Notes: a model not told the origin generated them from the letters alone. Positions 9,861 to 18,752 are shown, numbered from the stretch's first letter. The stretch: 64,000 nt of DNA from JACJXW01 sp964418125 (GCA_964418125.1 CAYQKY010000019.1:19640-83639); one strand, 5' to 3'. Made by a program: numbers and translations.

Positions 9861-10757
9861 ATGAAAATGAAGTCATCATCACTGGTTATCGCGGCGGCCG
9901 CCCTGGCTTTTCTGGCCAGTGGCTGCGGGCCCGACCTGGCCATTACCAGGGCGTCGGCAAACCTGGATAACGTTCAGCAATCAGCCAGTTTCGTAATCGT
10001 GAACAACGGCGCAAAAACCACCTCCCCGTTCGAGATGGAGATCCTGCTGCTCGATGATGCCGGCGCCGTCGTTGCAGTCGCTTACCAAAAGTCCATCAAC
10101 GGATTGGGGTATGGTGAAAAAGTGGAGCTGAAGAATATTAGCCTGCGGCATCTGCCCAGCCCGGATAACGATTGCCTCGGTATCGTAACGCAGGCCGTTT
10201 TTTCCATTGACCCTCAGGATGTTATCCGGGAACTGGACGAGAGCAATAACCGCAGAGTTGTCAAGGTGCAACAAATTTCTGCTGTATGCGATGAAATAGT
10301 GCGTTTCGAGGCCCTTCCTGTAGGAAAAGAATTCATCCCCATTAGCCATATCGCTTCCGACGGGATCAGCTTTGCCATCCGGGCGCTGCCCGAACGCAAA
10401 GGTTTTGCCATGGCCCGTAATGACCTGGCCTTGGGCAACGGGCAGGCCATGTGGCTGAAGAACGCCTGGCTGGAGCCGCGGATATGCCTTCCCCGGCACT
10501 ACATCGCCTTTGACGCCGGATACTACGGCGGAGAGATCTTCCTTGAAGTCAACGGAGATATGGGCGGCAGCCCCTATCCAAACCTCGCGGCCATCGACGG
10601 GGCCATCATCGGTGGAGTGGCCGTGGAAGTAAGCGGCGACGGCGATAATCCCGGCGTCTGGCAGTTCAATGGTGTGGTCAACAGTTTGAAGATCGGCGGC
10701 CAGGAACTGGCCATAGACAATATTCTATTCTGGACACAACAAAAAAGAATGTTATGA
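9861..10757 (+). CDS. CARDB-like lipoprotein of unknown function
   Basis: 298 residues. The N-terminal signal peptide ends in the lipobox LASGC, predicting an outer- or inner-membrane lipoprotein. The segment after it (PDLAITRASANLDNVQQ, then SFVIVNNGAKTTSPF, then IDPQDVIRELDESNN) is typical of the CARDB adhesion-like beta-sandwich: strands with a conserved 'N.G......F' pattern and 'V.E.dE.NN' at the end. The second half (about 140-298) is not recognised. It overlaps the next gene by 4 bp (ATGA), so the two are very probably co-translated. Confidence 0.75.
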   Translation: MKMKSSSLVIAAAALAFLASGCGPDLAITRASANLDNVQQSASFVIVNNGAKTTSPFEMEILLLDDAGAVVAVAYQKSINGLGYGEKVELKNISLRHLPSPDNDCLGIVTQAVFSIDPQDVIRELDESNNRRVVKVQQISAVCDEIVRFEALPVGKEFIPISHIASDGISFAIRALPERKGFAMARNDLALGNGQAMWLKNAWLEPRICLPRHYIAFDAGYYGGEIFLEVNGDMGGSPYPNLAAIDGAIIGGVAVEVSGDGDNPGVWQFNGVVNSLKIGGQELAIDNILFWTQQKRML

Positions 10758-11071
10758 AACAGGTCACAGATCCTTTATTCGCACTTACCGGCCCGAAGGA
10801 AGTCGTAAAAGAAAGAGGGGCGCTCGGCATCGAGGCCGGCGTCAAATCAGGCGTGGCAAAAGAATACTGGCTGGAACTGCTGCAGTACCCCGAGGAAAGC
10901 GCCCGCAGCCTATGGCTGAACGTAGACGGCGAGTGGCGGCGCCTGCACAGCCCCAACGCCCAGATCCAGAATCAGGTAGAGAACGCCTTCAGCTTCCCGA
11001 AGTTGTTCGATGTGCTGGTTTGGTATCAGGAGGAGAAAATAGTTGGGTTGGTGGTGCATTCTAAAAGTTGA
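10754..11071 (+). CDS. Small conserved-looking hypothetical protein
   Basis: 105 residues, soluble, no signal peptide, mixed charge (PKEVVKERGALGIEAGVK..., KEYWLELLQYPEES). I do not recognise the family. The 4-bp ATGA overlap with the CARDB-like lipoprotein, the lack of an internal stop and the good codon quality support a real gene. It is followed after 26 bp by a terminator-like hairpin, so this two-gene unit ends here and is not part of the CIS operon. Confidence 0.6.
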   Translation: MKQVTDPLFALTGPKEVVKERGALGIEAGVKSGVAKEYWLELLQYPEESARSLWLNVDGEWRRLHSPNAQIQNQVENAFSFPKLFDVLVWYQEEKIVGLVVHSKS

Positions 11072-11097
11072 GCCAGTAGGGCATCAGTGGAAAATTG

Positions 11098-11147
11098 AGC
11101 CTGCCTTTTGGAGCGATATGCCCTGGAAGGGAAAGGAGGCTTTTTTT
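11098..11147 (+). terminator. Rho-independent terminator
   Basis: Stem AGCCT(g)CCTTT at 11098-11108 pairs with AAAGGAGGCT at 11132-11141, with one bulged G, and a run of seven T follows at 11141-11147. The loop is long (23 nt). It separates the CARDB-like pair from the CIS operon. Confidence 0.55.
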
Positions 11148-11302
11148 GAAGTTCAGCTTTTTACCCGTGAATAAGTAGCAATATTTGACTGATAAGCGAA
11201 AGAATTATATTCAAATTAATGAAATTTGCGTGAATAATGTTGTGACACTGTTTAAAAAAGTATTTTTTATTTGGCAATTGAATCTTTTCCATATCATTTT
11301 TT

Positions 11303-11333
11303 TTTGAAAAGTATTTTGATTCTCCTATTTTTG
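11303..11333 (+). promoter_or_regulatory. Bacteroidota-type promoter upstream of the CIS operon
   Basis: A TTTG box at 11303-11306, a 19-nt spacer, then TATTTTTG at 11326-11333. This matches the -33 TTTG / -7 TAnnTTTG consensus of the primary sigma factor in this phylum exactly. The start of transcription would be near 11340, giving a leader of about 500 nt before the first CIS gene. Confidence 0.55.
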
Positions 11334-11844
11334 AAGTGACTATAATTAACCCTAAAGCCTGAAATTATGATTTACCCAAAAAATCCGCGTCTCCCCTCAA
11401 GTGATCAGTTACCAATTCTTCACAAGTGCCTGAAGTTTCTCACGTCCAGCATACTCTGGTGAATTTTACGTTCCCGTTTCACCAGATATAGGCTGTTATT
11501 ATACCCCCATTAGTAAGTTTCTGATGATTGACACGTTCGGCAGCAATAATTTTTGAGGATTGAGAATTGCCTTGTTCTTTTTCATATCCCCGCAACAGAA
11601 GCCTGTCGATTATAACAAAAGACGACCACCGGATTGGCTGTTTGCGCAGAAATGCCAGGCAGGAGGTATAGTAATACATTGTTCTTTATCCTCGGATGGG
11701 ATTGAGTTGCCCGTTCCGAACAAGATATGCGTATGACAATGTGCAAAGTGTCCTTTGCCTTCTTCGTAATGCACGGAGGAAGGAAAGCCGGTATTGTGCC
11801 CAGATCTAAATGAAAACCAAAGTGGAATATATGACCCTGACCTT
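11334..11844 (+). other. Long leader region of the CIS operon with a mini-ORF
   Basis: About 510 nt with no convincing full gene. Its first open frame is 11367-11462: an ATG followed by 30 codons (MIYPKNPRLPSSDQ...) ending in TGA, starting about 27 nt after the predicted transcription start. A frame around 11556-11740 (PPDWLFAQKCQAGG...) looks faintly protein-like but has no start codon; it may be a gene remnant. Minus-strand ORFs of 66 and 91 codons here have no recognisable features, and I do not call them. Confidence 0.35.
11455..11486. repeat. Inverted repeat in the CIS leader
   Basis: TCTGGTGAA (11455-11463) and TTCACCAGA (11478-11486) are a perfect 9-bp inverted repeat with a 14-nt loop, overlapping the end of the mini-ORF. 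There is no T-run after it. It could be an operator or an RNA hairpin. Confidence 0.5.
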
Positions 11845-12807
11845 ATGCCATCGATAGAAGTTGTAATCGGGCTTATTCTGATCATTTTGTTCTACAGCCT
11901 TCTGGCTACGATCGTGATGGAGTTGCTCTCCAATTACCTTTCTTTTCGTGGCAAACACCTGGAGAAGGTACTGCGGAATATGCTCTCTTCCGGTGAAGAG
12001 GACGGCGGCACCTTCCGGGAGTTTGTGGAGAGCCCTCTTTACCAGCAGCTTGCCGGAAAGTTCTATGGGAAGAAGAGTCCTCCTTCTTATCTGAGCGCCA
12101 AATCTTTCCGCTCGATACTCATAAAAATACTGGGAAGCAAAGGCACAGGAATGGACATTCAATCCAGGATAGAGGAACTGCCGGATGAAGAACTCCGGAA
12201 AGTCCTGCATCAGTTGCTGGAAGACGCCGGTTTTCAGGCCGGCGCCTTTAAGGAAAATATTGAAGGCTGGTATGATGACATTATGGAGCGGGCCTCGGGC
12301 TGGTATACGCGCTTTGCCCAGAAGTTCACCTTTGTGATCGGCCTGGGTATCGCCATCATTTTCAATGCAGATACCATAGCTATATACGGCAGCCTGGCCA
12401 ATGCCTCCAAAGCCGACCTCGACAAGCTGGTTGCCCTGGCGGAGAGTGTGAGTAGCAGGGAAGGAGTGACGGAAACCACCTCAAACATCAACCGGGATGT
12501 TTACGAACTGATAGAAGCAAACCTGGAAGAAATGAAGGATCCTTTGAGTATCGGGTGGAGTACCGTCAACCTGGCGGAATTCACCTGGAAGTCCTGGCTG
12601 CTCAAGATCTTTGGCTGGCTGGTCATGGGCCTGTGCATTTCCAAGGGGGCGCCTTTCTGGTTCGACCTGTTGAAGAAGGCGGTTAATATTCGCGGGACGG
12701 GAGGGGTGCCTCCGGCAGTGAGCCCGGCTTCATCTGCTGGTGGAGGAGAAGGTGAAAAACAGCAGGAAAAAACAGGAGGTTCTAAAAGTGAAAATATTGT
12801 CGGCTGA
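11845..12807 (+). CDS. Three-helix membrane protein, first gene of the CIS operon
   Basis: 320 residues from the ATG at 11845 (MPSIEVVIGLILI). The in-frame TTG at 11794 is less likely because the TM helix starts right after this ATG. TM helices: about 4-26 (VVIGLILIILFYSLLATIVMEL), a second near 165-185 (FTFVIGLGIAIIFNADTIAI), and a third near 265-285 (IFGWLVMGLCISKGAPFW). A charged cytosolic or periplasmic helical region lies between the first two. The family is not recognised. It overlaps the next gene (TGATG), and all genes after it run in the same direction with short gaps, so it belongs to the CIS operon. Anchoring the particle or its assembly to a membrane is a reasonable inference but unproven. 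Confidence 0.7.
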   Translation: MPSIEVVIGLILIILFYSLLATIVMELLSNYLSFRGKHLEKVLRNMLSSGEEDGGTFREFVESPLYQQLAGKFYGKKSPPSYLSAKSFRSILIKILGSKGTGMDIQSRIEELPDEELRKVLHQLLEDAGFQAGAFKENIEGWYDDIMERASGWYTRFAQKFTFVIGLGIAIIFNADTIAIYGSLANASKADLDKLVALAESVSSREGVTETTSNINRDVYELIEANLEEMKDPLSIGWSTVNLAEFTWKSWLLKIFGWLVMGLCISKGAPFWFDLLKKAVNIRGTGGVPPAVSPASSAGGGEGEKQQEKTGGSKSENIVG

Positions 12808-14276
12808 TGCCGGCCATCACAAATAACCTAATGAAAGTCAAATTCAACAGAAACACCTATATAAGGCTTTCTCCGGACGATATGGACCAGGAGCCTATAG
12901 GGGTCATCTACAGGGACACCATTCTCGATATGGATAAAAAAGTGGAAGGCGCCACCCGGGATTTTGTTTCTACCTGGTATGTGAGCCCTATGGGGTGGTA
13001 TTTCTGGGGAGGTGGCCTGGAAGAAATTGAGAAAGAACCTGAAAGTGGACAATCCGGGGAGGAAGGCTCTGTCGGCCCTGTTCCTGAAGCTGAAGANNNN
13101 NNNNNNNNNNNNNNNNNNNNNNNNNNNNNNNNNNNNNNNNNNNNNNNNNNNNNNNNNNNNNNNNNNNNNNNNNNNNNNNNNNNNNNNNNNNNNNNNCCTG
13201 AAGCTGAAGAGCCGGCACTATCAGGCCATCAGCAAGAGAAAACAGAAGAAGAAGAGGTTGAAGAAAGGCAAAATGAAGAACAAGAGGCCCCGGTTTCTAC
13301 TGATCCGGTAACGGAGGAAACTCATTCGGGGGAAAGGCCTTCCGGCCATGGTGTTATCCATTTTGACCGCTCCCGGATGAACTGGGGGATTGAAGACCTC
13401 GAATTACTGCATTTCTTCTGGAACGGATGCCAGGCGATGGGGGAAGGCGTCAGTGTGGCAGTCCTTGATACGGGGATCGATGAAGAACATCCGGATTTTG
13501 AGGGCGCCATTAAAGGCAAATTCAATTTTGCCGAGCCCCGGGCCAATGATGTGACGGACCGTGATGGGCGGGGCACAAGATGTGCCGGGCTCATCGGCGC
13601 CAGAGGCCGGGAAGCAGCCTGGGGGGCAGCCCCCCGGTGTGGCCTTTACATCGGCAAAATACTGAGCCGGGAAACCGAATTCAGCTATACTGCTTTGCTC
13701 TCGGGGATGGAATGGGCAATGAGCAAGAATGTAGATATCATTTTTATCGGGCTGGACCTGCGGAAGTACGACCTGACCAGGGAGGATCAGGTAACCATAG
13801 AGGAATTTGTGGATAAGGCTACCGAAAGAGGTATTCTGGTTATCGCGCCGGCCGGGGATTCAAATGCTTCTAGTCCCGAAGGGCGCTATCCGTCCTGCCT
13901 GGAGAACTGCTTGTCTATTGGCGCTTACAATAAACAGGGAATGCGTTATGCCAGTTCGATACGGAGTTTTACGCTGGATATCCTGGCGCCGGGTGATGGC
14001 CTGATCACTACCCAGGCAGGCGCCAGCGGGAGTTGCCAGTTCAGTGGCTCCTATGCCGCCGCCGCTTTTGCTGCGGGCTGCATGGCCCTGGTGGTCAATG
14101 CCAATAATGAAAACAGCCTCCCTCTGCAGGCTGAAGGCCTGCTGGAATTGGCCAGAACTACTGCCAGGCCAAAGAAAGAGGGGCATGAGCTCCGAGATTT
14201 CGAATATGGTTATGGATTGATCAACCCGGTTAAAATATTTAGAGAAGCACAAAAGAAATGGGGAAAAAATAAATAG
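12807..14276 (+). CDS. Catalytically dead subtilase-fold protein with SH3-like N-terminus
   Basis: About 489 codons including the N gap. N-terminal SH3-like part (about 9-75: NTYIRLSPDD ... WYFWGGGLEEI), an acidic Pro/Glu/Ala linker containing PEAE repeats, then an S8 subtilase fold (about 185-480). The Asp of the triad is kept (AVLDTGID, D221). The catalytic-His motif HGTHVAG reads RGTRCAG (R255), the oxyanion Asn position reads AGDSN (D351), and the nucleophile motif GTSMAxP reads GSYAAAA (Y416). Three of four active-site positions are therefore lost, while the core glycines and helix are kept. It has no signal peptide. A second possible start is the ATG at 12831. It lies 15 bp before the cap gene, so a structural or binding role in the CIS is inferred. 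Confidence 0.8.
   Translation: MPAITNNLMKVKFNRNTYIRLSPDDMDQEPIGVIYRDTILDMDKKVEGATRDFVSTWYVSPMGWYFWGGGLEEIEKEPESGQSGEEGSVGPVPEAEXXXXXXXXXXXXXXXXXXXXXXXXXXXXXXXXXXPEAEEPALSGHQQEKTEEEEVEERQNEEQEAPVSTDPVTEETHSGERPSGHGVIHFDRSRMNWGIEDLELLHFFWNGCQAMGEGVSVAVLDTGIDEEHPDFEGAIKGKFNFAEPRANDVTDRDGRGTRCAGLIGARGREAAWGAAPRCGLYIGKILSRETEFSYTALLSGMEWAMSKNVDIIFIGLDLRKYDLTREDQVTIEEFVDKATERGILVIAPAGDSNASSPEGRYPSCLENCLSIGAYNKQGMRYASSIRSFTLDILAPGDGLITTQAGASGSCQFSGSYAAAAFAAGCMALVVNANNENSLPLQAEGLLELARTTARPKKEGHELRDFEYGYGLINPVKIFREAQKKWGKNK
13097..13196. other. Assembly gap (100 N) inside a coding tandem repeat
   Basis: Exactly 100 N. The sequence immediately left ends, and the sequence immediately right begins, with the same 14 bases (CCTGAAGCTGAAGA, coding PEAE). 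The assembler very probably failed in a tandem repeat, so the true repeat number is unknown. Confidence 0.95.
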
Positions 14277-14291
14277 AAAAATGAAGTGAAT

Positions 14292-14930
14292 ATGTTATAC
14301 AAAGCACTTTCATTAATTCGGGATGAGTTGGAGGCTTACATCAGGAGCCAGGGGCAGGGATTGCCCACGGCCAACGTCGTGCTGGAAAATGTAGCTTTAC
14401 TGGAGACCCAGAACGACAACCTGCTGACGGACAATGTCATCATTACCATGGTGAACCTCGAAGAAGAAAGTACCTTAAAGAATATTCCCAACCTAAAAAA
14501 GAATGCAATCGGGGGTTACGATTATGTTGACCCCGCCGTTCACCTGAATTTATATTTGCTTTTTTGCGCCAATTTTGTTGGCGGCCAGCATCCCAATAAC
14601 AATTATACGGAGGCCCTGAAACGCCTGTCCTTTGTAATTCAGTTCTTCCAGAGCCGGAATACCTTCACCCTTTCCGAAACGCCGAATGCTTCGGTGAGCC
14701 AGAACACTTCCAACTTAACTGACCCGGAAGTAACGTCCATCAAGCTGAGGCTGGAACTGTATACCCTTACCTTCGAACAGATCAATCACCTGTGGGGCTC
14801 CCTTGGCGGGAGGCAGATCCCCTTTGTGATGTATAAGGCAAGGCTTGTGAAGATCAGAGAAAGGATTACACAGGATGCGTCCCTCATCGAAGAGATTCAG
14901 GACCGTTCCGCTGCAATACAAGATCGTTGA
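14292..14930 (+). CDS. DUF4255 protein, CIS tube/sheath terminator (Afp16/Pvc16-like cap)
   Basis: 212 residues from the ATG at 14292 (MLYKALSLIRDELEAYI); the GTG two codons upstream is less likely. The pattern of an N-terminal helix with 'L..EL..YI', then 'D.NVIITMVNLEEESTLKN', then 'HLNLYLLFCANF...Y.EALKRLSFVIQFFQS' is the DUF4255 family. Its characterised members cap the distal end of the tube and sheath in AFP and PVC particles. In this locus it opens the structural gene block, and the next gene starts 1 nt after its stop. Confidence 0.85.
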   Translation: MLYKALSLIRDELEAYIRSQGQGLPTANVVLENVALLETQNDNLLTDNVIITMVNLEEESTLKNIPNLKKNAIGGYDYVDPAVHLNLYLLFCANFVGGQHPNNNYTEALKRLSFVIQFFQSRNTFTLSETPNASVSQNTSNLTDPEVTSIKLRLELYTLTFEQINHLWGSLGGRQIPFVMYKARLVKIRERITQDASLIEEIQDRSAAIQDR

Positions 14931-14931
14931 C

Positions 14932-16272
14932 ATGGGTTTACTTTTGGTAAAAAAACTATTTGAGGTTCGATTCCTCCACGAGTTCTACCTTTCCAATGTA
15001 GATGGTAATTCCTTCTTCCAGTTGCCGGAGGGTGAACAGCAAACCCTGTTGAAAGACCGCTTGTTTTTTGGCCAGTACCAATTACTTAATGACCTGGATA
15101 TCCAGCCCACTCCAGAATGCACTAAAAAACTAAAGGCCAATAAATTGTATTTTGGCCGCACTGCGCTGGGGTTCATCGTTGGCATCGAGGTGGATGCTTT
15201 GAGCATAGATGATGGGGCGGGAGGTTTCAAACAGGCCTATCGGCCGGTAAGGGTTCCGGCAGAGAACCTCAGCCTGGAGTTTACCCTTTCCAATAATAAC
15301 GCCTATTTCGGGACGATCACCAATGGGCGTTTTCGCAACGCTACTCCGGCGTTCTATTTTTTCAGTAACCGGGATGAAAGCAGCGTGAAGGCACCGCCTT
15401 CCCTGTCCGCTCCACCGCCGGCCTTTCAGGCAGGCAGGGTTTATGAAATGGGGGAACTGGCAATAGTTGGCGGGGTGCTGAAGGAAGCGCTGCGAAGAAC
15501 GGCCCAGGACGATCCTGCCGATTGGGTAGACGTCAGCAGCCAGGGCCTGGCCAATGAAGCAGACCGCATGCTGCTGCCCAGGTCATTTACTTATTCATTC
15601 GGTTCTTTCGCCCCCACATCGGCAGAGTTTATACTAAAAAACCCGGAAGGAGAGGAGGTGAAAAAGCTGGAGTTTTCCAATACGGCGCCCATGTATAATG
15701 TCCGCCTGGATTTCCGGCAAAAAGACAGTGCCGGCAGCGGCCCGGGAGAAGAGATCGCCGATGGCTTCTATCAGCTGGAAGCCAGTGGTGACGATGGTTT
15801 CCAGGACCTGAAAAACGTTTACCTGAACGACAGCCTGTACCGCCAGGCCAACTGGGGAGTTGTAGAGGTCAACCTGCAGCCGGGAAGGAATGAATTTGAG
15901 CTGTTCACAGCGGAAGGAAACCTCATTACCGAGAAAAAGAGCGACGGCAGCTTCGATCCGCTTCATCCGCAATTTGAGGTGCGCCTGCCTGCCCGAAAGA
16001 CCATTTGGCGTTATAAGTCCAGATTGGGCAAGACGTTGAAAAAGGATGTCAAGAATGTCACTGTCCTGTCCGAAACAGATGGCTTCCTGGTCGCTCAGTC
16101 ACCCCGCCCCCTGTCGGCTTCTCCTCTTATTTTCAAGGCTCTGGACCAGATGAACCAGGAGCAGGAAGTGTTCCTGCCTATGCCCGGCCCCAATACGTTG
16201 AGAGAAGAAGGCGGAGTGTATTATTCCGACATCTATATTTCAAAGGTCAAAGACATAGTCAAGGTAGAGTAA
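14932..16272 (+). CDS. Uncharacterised CIS operon protein, mostly beta
   Basis: 446 residues from the ATG at 14932, which directly follows the cap-gene stop. It has no signal peptide and no TM helix. The central segment FQAGRVYEMGELAIVGG followed by DDPADWVDVSSQG resembles the short aromatic carbohydrate-binding module seen in chitinases and some phage tail proteins (G..Y..G..V...G..Y.A......P....W). The rest is beta-rich and unrecognised. Its position between cap and sheath suggests a cap adaptor or an accessory shell protein; that is inference only. Confidence 0.65.
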   Translation: MGLLLVKKLFEVRFLHEFYLSNVDGNSFFQLPEGEQQTLLKDRLFFGQYQLLNDLDIQPTPECTKKLKANKLYFGRTALGFIVGIEVDALSIDDGAGGFKQAYRPVRVPAENLSLEFTLSNNNAYFGTITNGRFRNATPAFYFFSNRDESSVKAPPSLSAPPPAFQAGRVYEMGELAIVGGVLKEALRRTAQDDPADWVDVSSQGLANEADRMLLPRSFTYSFGSFAPTSAEFILKNPEGEEVKKLEFSNTAPMYNVRLDFRQKDSAGSGPGEEIADGFYQLEASGDDGFQDLKNVYLNDSLYRQANWGVVEVNLQPGRNEFELFTAEGNLITEKKSDGSFDPLHPQFEVRLPARKTIWRYKSRLGKTLKKDVKNVTVLSETDGFLVAQSPRPLSASPLIFKALDQMNQEQEVFLPMPGPNTLREEGGVYYSDIYISKVKDIVKVE

Positions 16273-16302
16273 CAATATCGTAAACATCTAAAACATTTAG
16301 AT

Positions 16303-17682
16303 ATGGTTTATAAAACGCCTGGAGTATACGTTGAGGAGATCAGTAAATTCCCTCCCTCCATTGCTGCTGTTGAAACGGCGATCCCCGCCTTTATAGGCTA
16401 CACGGAGATGGCCAAACTCAAGGAGGATGATGACCTCCTTCTGGTGCCGCGGAGAATCACTTCCATGTTGGAGTATGAGCGGTTCTTCGGAGGCGCTCAG
16501 CCGGAAGCAGGGATCACCGTGACGATCAATACTACTAAATCGCCGGTTGAGATTCAGCCGAAAATTGACAATCCTTCCAACTATAAGATGTTTTATGCCA
16601 TGCAGGCCTACTTCACCAACGGCGGCGGGCCCTGTTACATCGTATCGGTTGGAGATTACAGTGCAGCGCCGGTGGTGGTTCCCGATTCTCTTCTGCAAGG
16701 GCTGGAAGAAGTGGCCAAAATAGACGAAGTAACTCTTCTGGTCTTTCCGGACAGCACCGGCATTACCAGCCCCGGGGATTACTACGCCGTGCATAAGGAG
16801 TCCATCGACCAGTGTGTCAGTTTGCAGGACCGGTTCGCCGTGATCGATATATACATGACGCCGGACCCCGATGATGACGATATTCAGATCATGAGAGACA
16901 CCCTTTCCGGCACTGTAGATGAGCTGAAATATGGCGCCACCTACTATCCTTACCTGGAAACCCGTTTTGATTATCTATACAATGCGGATGCAGTAGTCGT
17001 CAATGTGGACGGTAATGCCAGCACCCTAGCGGAGCTGGAGTCGACCAACAACGCTCTTTTCAACCAGGCAAAGAACGCCATCGGGCAACTTCCGGTAGTT
17101 CTTCCGCCCTCGTCTTCCGTTGTCGGGATCTATGCTACTACCGACAACAACCGTGGTGTATGGAAAGCCCCGGCCAATGTAAATATCGACTCTGTGATCA
17201 GGCCGTTGGTCAAGATCACCGACAAGAGCCAGGAAGGCATGAACGTAGATTCAACGGCAGGCAAGTCGGTCAACGCCATCCGCTCCTTCACCGGCCGCGG
17301 GCCGGCCATTATCTGGGGCGCCCGCACCCTGGCAGGCAACGACAATGAATGGCGTTACATCTCAGTGCGGCGCTTTTTCAACTTCGTTGAGGAGTCAGTC
17401 AAAAAAGCTACCGTCCAGTTTGTTTTCGAACCCAATGATGTCAATACCTGGACGCGGGTCAAGTCTATGATCGAAAACTTCCTCATCCTGCAGTGGCGCG
17501 CCGGGGCGCTTATGGGGACAACCCCCGAACAAGGCTTCTTTGTCAAAGTAGGCCTGAATGAAACGATGACCGAACTGGATGTCCTGGAAGGCAGAATGAT
17601 CGTGGAGATCGGCATGGCGGTAGTCCGCCCGGCAGAGTTCATCATCCTGAAGTTTAGCCATAAGATGCTTCAGGAATCCTGA
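16303..17682 (+). CDS. CIS tail sheath protein
   Basis: 459 residues, similar to contractile phage and AFP/PVC sheaths. Seen: the N-terminus TPGVYVEEISKFPPSI with the strand used in the sheath mesh, a middle part with 'FYAMQAYFTNGGGPCYIVSVG', the 'GRGPAIIWGARTLA' segment before the conserved domain, and the C-terminal domain with 'FLILQWRAGALMGTTPEQGFFVKVG'. Sheath subunits contract and drive the tube through a target membrane. Only one sheath gene is present, unlike AFP and PVC, which have three. Confidence 0.95.
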   Translation: MVYKTPGVYVEEISKFPPSIAAVETAIPAFIGYTEMAKLKEDDDLLLVPRRITSMLEYERFFGGAQPEAGITVTINTTKSPVEIQPKIDNPSNYKMFYAMQAYFTNGGGPCYIVSVGDYSAAPVVVPDSLLQGLEEVAKIDEVTLLVFPDSTGITSPGDYYAVHKESIDQCVSLQDRFAVIDIYMTPDPDDDDIQIMRDTLSGTVDELKYGATYYPYLETRFDYLYNADAVVVNVDGNASTLAELESTNNALFNQAKNAIGQLPVVLPPSSSVVGIYATTDNNRGVWKAPANVNIDSVIRPLVKITDKSQEGMNVDSTAGKSVNAIRSFTGRGPAIIWGARTLAGNDNEWRYISVRRFFNFVEESVKKATVQFVFEPNDVNTWTRVKSMIENFLILQWRAGALMGTTPEQGFFVKVGLNETMTELDVLEGRMIVEIGMAVVRPAEFIILKFSHKMLQES

Positions 17683-17705
17683 CACCCAAATTTCTCAAAC
17701 CCTAA

Positions 17706-18710
17706 ATGATTGAAAAAATGGCTAAGGAAAACACCAGTACGCCAACCAAGGATATCCTGGATAAGTGCAAACTGGACCTATGTAAGGAAAAGGTTGCACT
17801 GAACAGCGCGAAGGATGCAAAAGTCATCGATTTCAACGCGCAGAAGGATATCGTTCAGCGCTATAAGATCTGCTGCCTGGTGAAAGCAGAGGAAACGAAT
17901 AAGCTTTACCGTCATGTGGATTATCAGGTGGCTATCAGGTCTGTCAAGGAATCCAAGCTTATCCAGGAGAAGGTAAAAGGCATGGGCGATATGTACACTG
18001 CCCTGGATAAGAATTTTAAGGACCTGGTCAAAAAGATCCAGGACACCAAGAAAAAGATGGAAGACGCCGTTGAGGCTGCCGAGAAGCTCGACCGCTGCAT
18101 CGATGAGGAGGAGCGCTGTAACCCGGGCCTCTTTCAGGTATTGGGCGAGGTCAAGGTTGAAACTTCCGGCCCCAGTACCGACCCTCCGGGAAATGGAGAA
18201 ACGGACATCTGGACTTTCATTAATGACAAGGTGAAGTCTAAAACTGATGATTGTTATGATAAACTGCTGGATGCTTACGATGCTTCCATTGAGGTTGCCG
18301 GCATTATGACATTCATCAATATCGACAGCCTGAAACCGGGCGCCGATAAGGTGGCGGAACTGGTTGCCGGCTTCAGGAAGGATATCGAGGAGAATACCAA
18401 GTCCAGCGCCGGCGCAATGGATACGGCGACGAAGGAACTGGCCAAATCCATGGAAGAGATGGTGGCCATCCGCTTTGAAAAGTGTGCTGCTGTAACCCAG
18501 GCCCAGGGCGTTGCCAATACCTATTCCTGGCTTTGTGATCCGGAATGTCCGGAGGATGGAGATGAAACGCTGAGAGATATTTGTGAACAACTGAAGGCAG
18601 GTTGTGATACCGGTACTGCGGGAGGTGAGGATGAATGCGAAGAGGAAGAACCTACCCAACGCCGGCGCAAGCGCAGGAGGAAAAGTGAATGGGAGGAAGG
18701 CCTTTCCTAG
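17706..18710 (+). CDS. Cys-rich coiled-coil protein A of the CIS operon
   Basis: 334 residues, or 330 if the ATG at 17718 (MAKENTSTPTKD) is used. Largely alpha-helical with heptad-like stretches (AEETNKLYRHVDYQVAIRSVKES, KNFKDLVKKIQDTKKKMEDAVEAAEKL), about fifteen cysteines, and a very basic tail RRRKRRRK before an acidic end. No signal peptide, no TM helix, no known domain. It lies between sheath and tube genes and is followed by a protein of the same style, so the two may form a complex. Family not recognised. Confidence 0.7.
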   Translation: MIEKMAKENTSTPTKDILDKCKLDLCKEKVALNSAKDAKVIDFNAQKDIVQRYKICCLVKAEETNKLYRHVDYQVAIRSVKESKLIQEKVKGMGDMYTALDKNFKDLVKKIQDTKKKMEDAVEAAEKLDRCIDEEERCNPGLFQVLGEVKVETSGPSTDPPGNGETDIWTFINDKVKSKTDDCYDKLLDAYDASIEVAGIMTFINIDSLKPGADKVAELVAGFRKDIEENTKSSAGAMDTATKELAKSMEEMVAIRFEKCAAVTQAQGVANTYSWLCDPECPEDGDETLRDICEQLKAGCDTGTAGGEDECEEEEPTQRRRKRRRKSEWEEGLS

Positions 18711-18752
18711 GCGCATTAACCTTTTTTCTTAATTGACCTAAAGCTACTTAAA

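Noticed and set aside
11479..11885. Two minus-strand ORFs of 66 and 91 codons in the CIS leader
   Set aside because: No recognisable motif, they overlap each other, and the second runs into the start of the membrane-protein gene.
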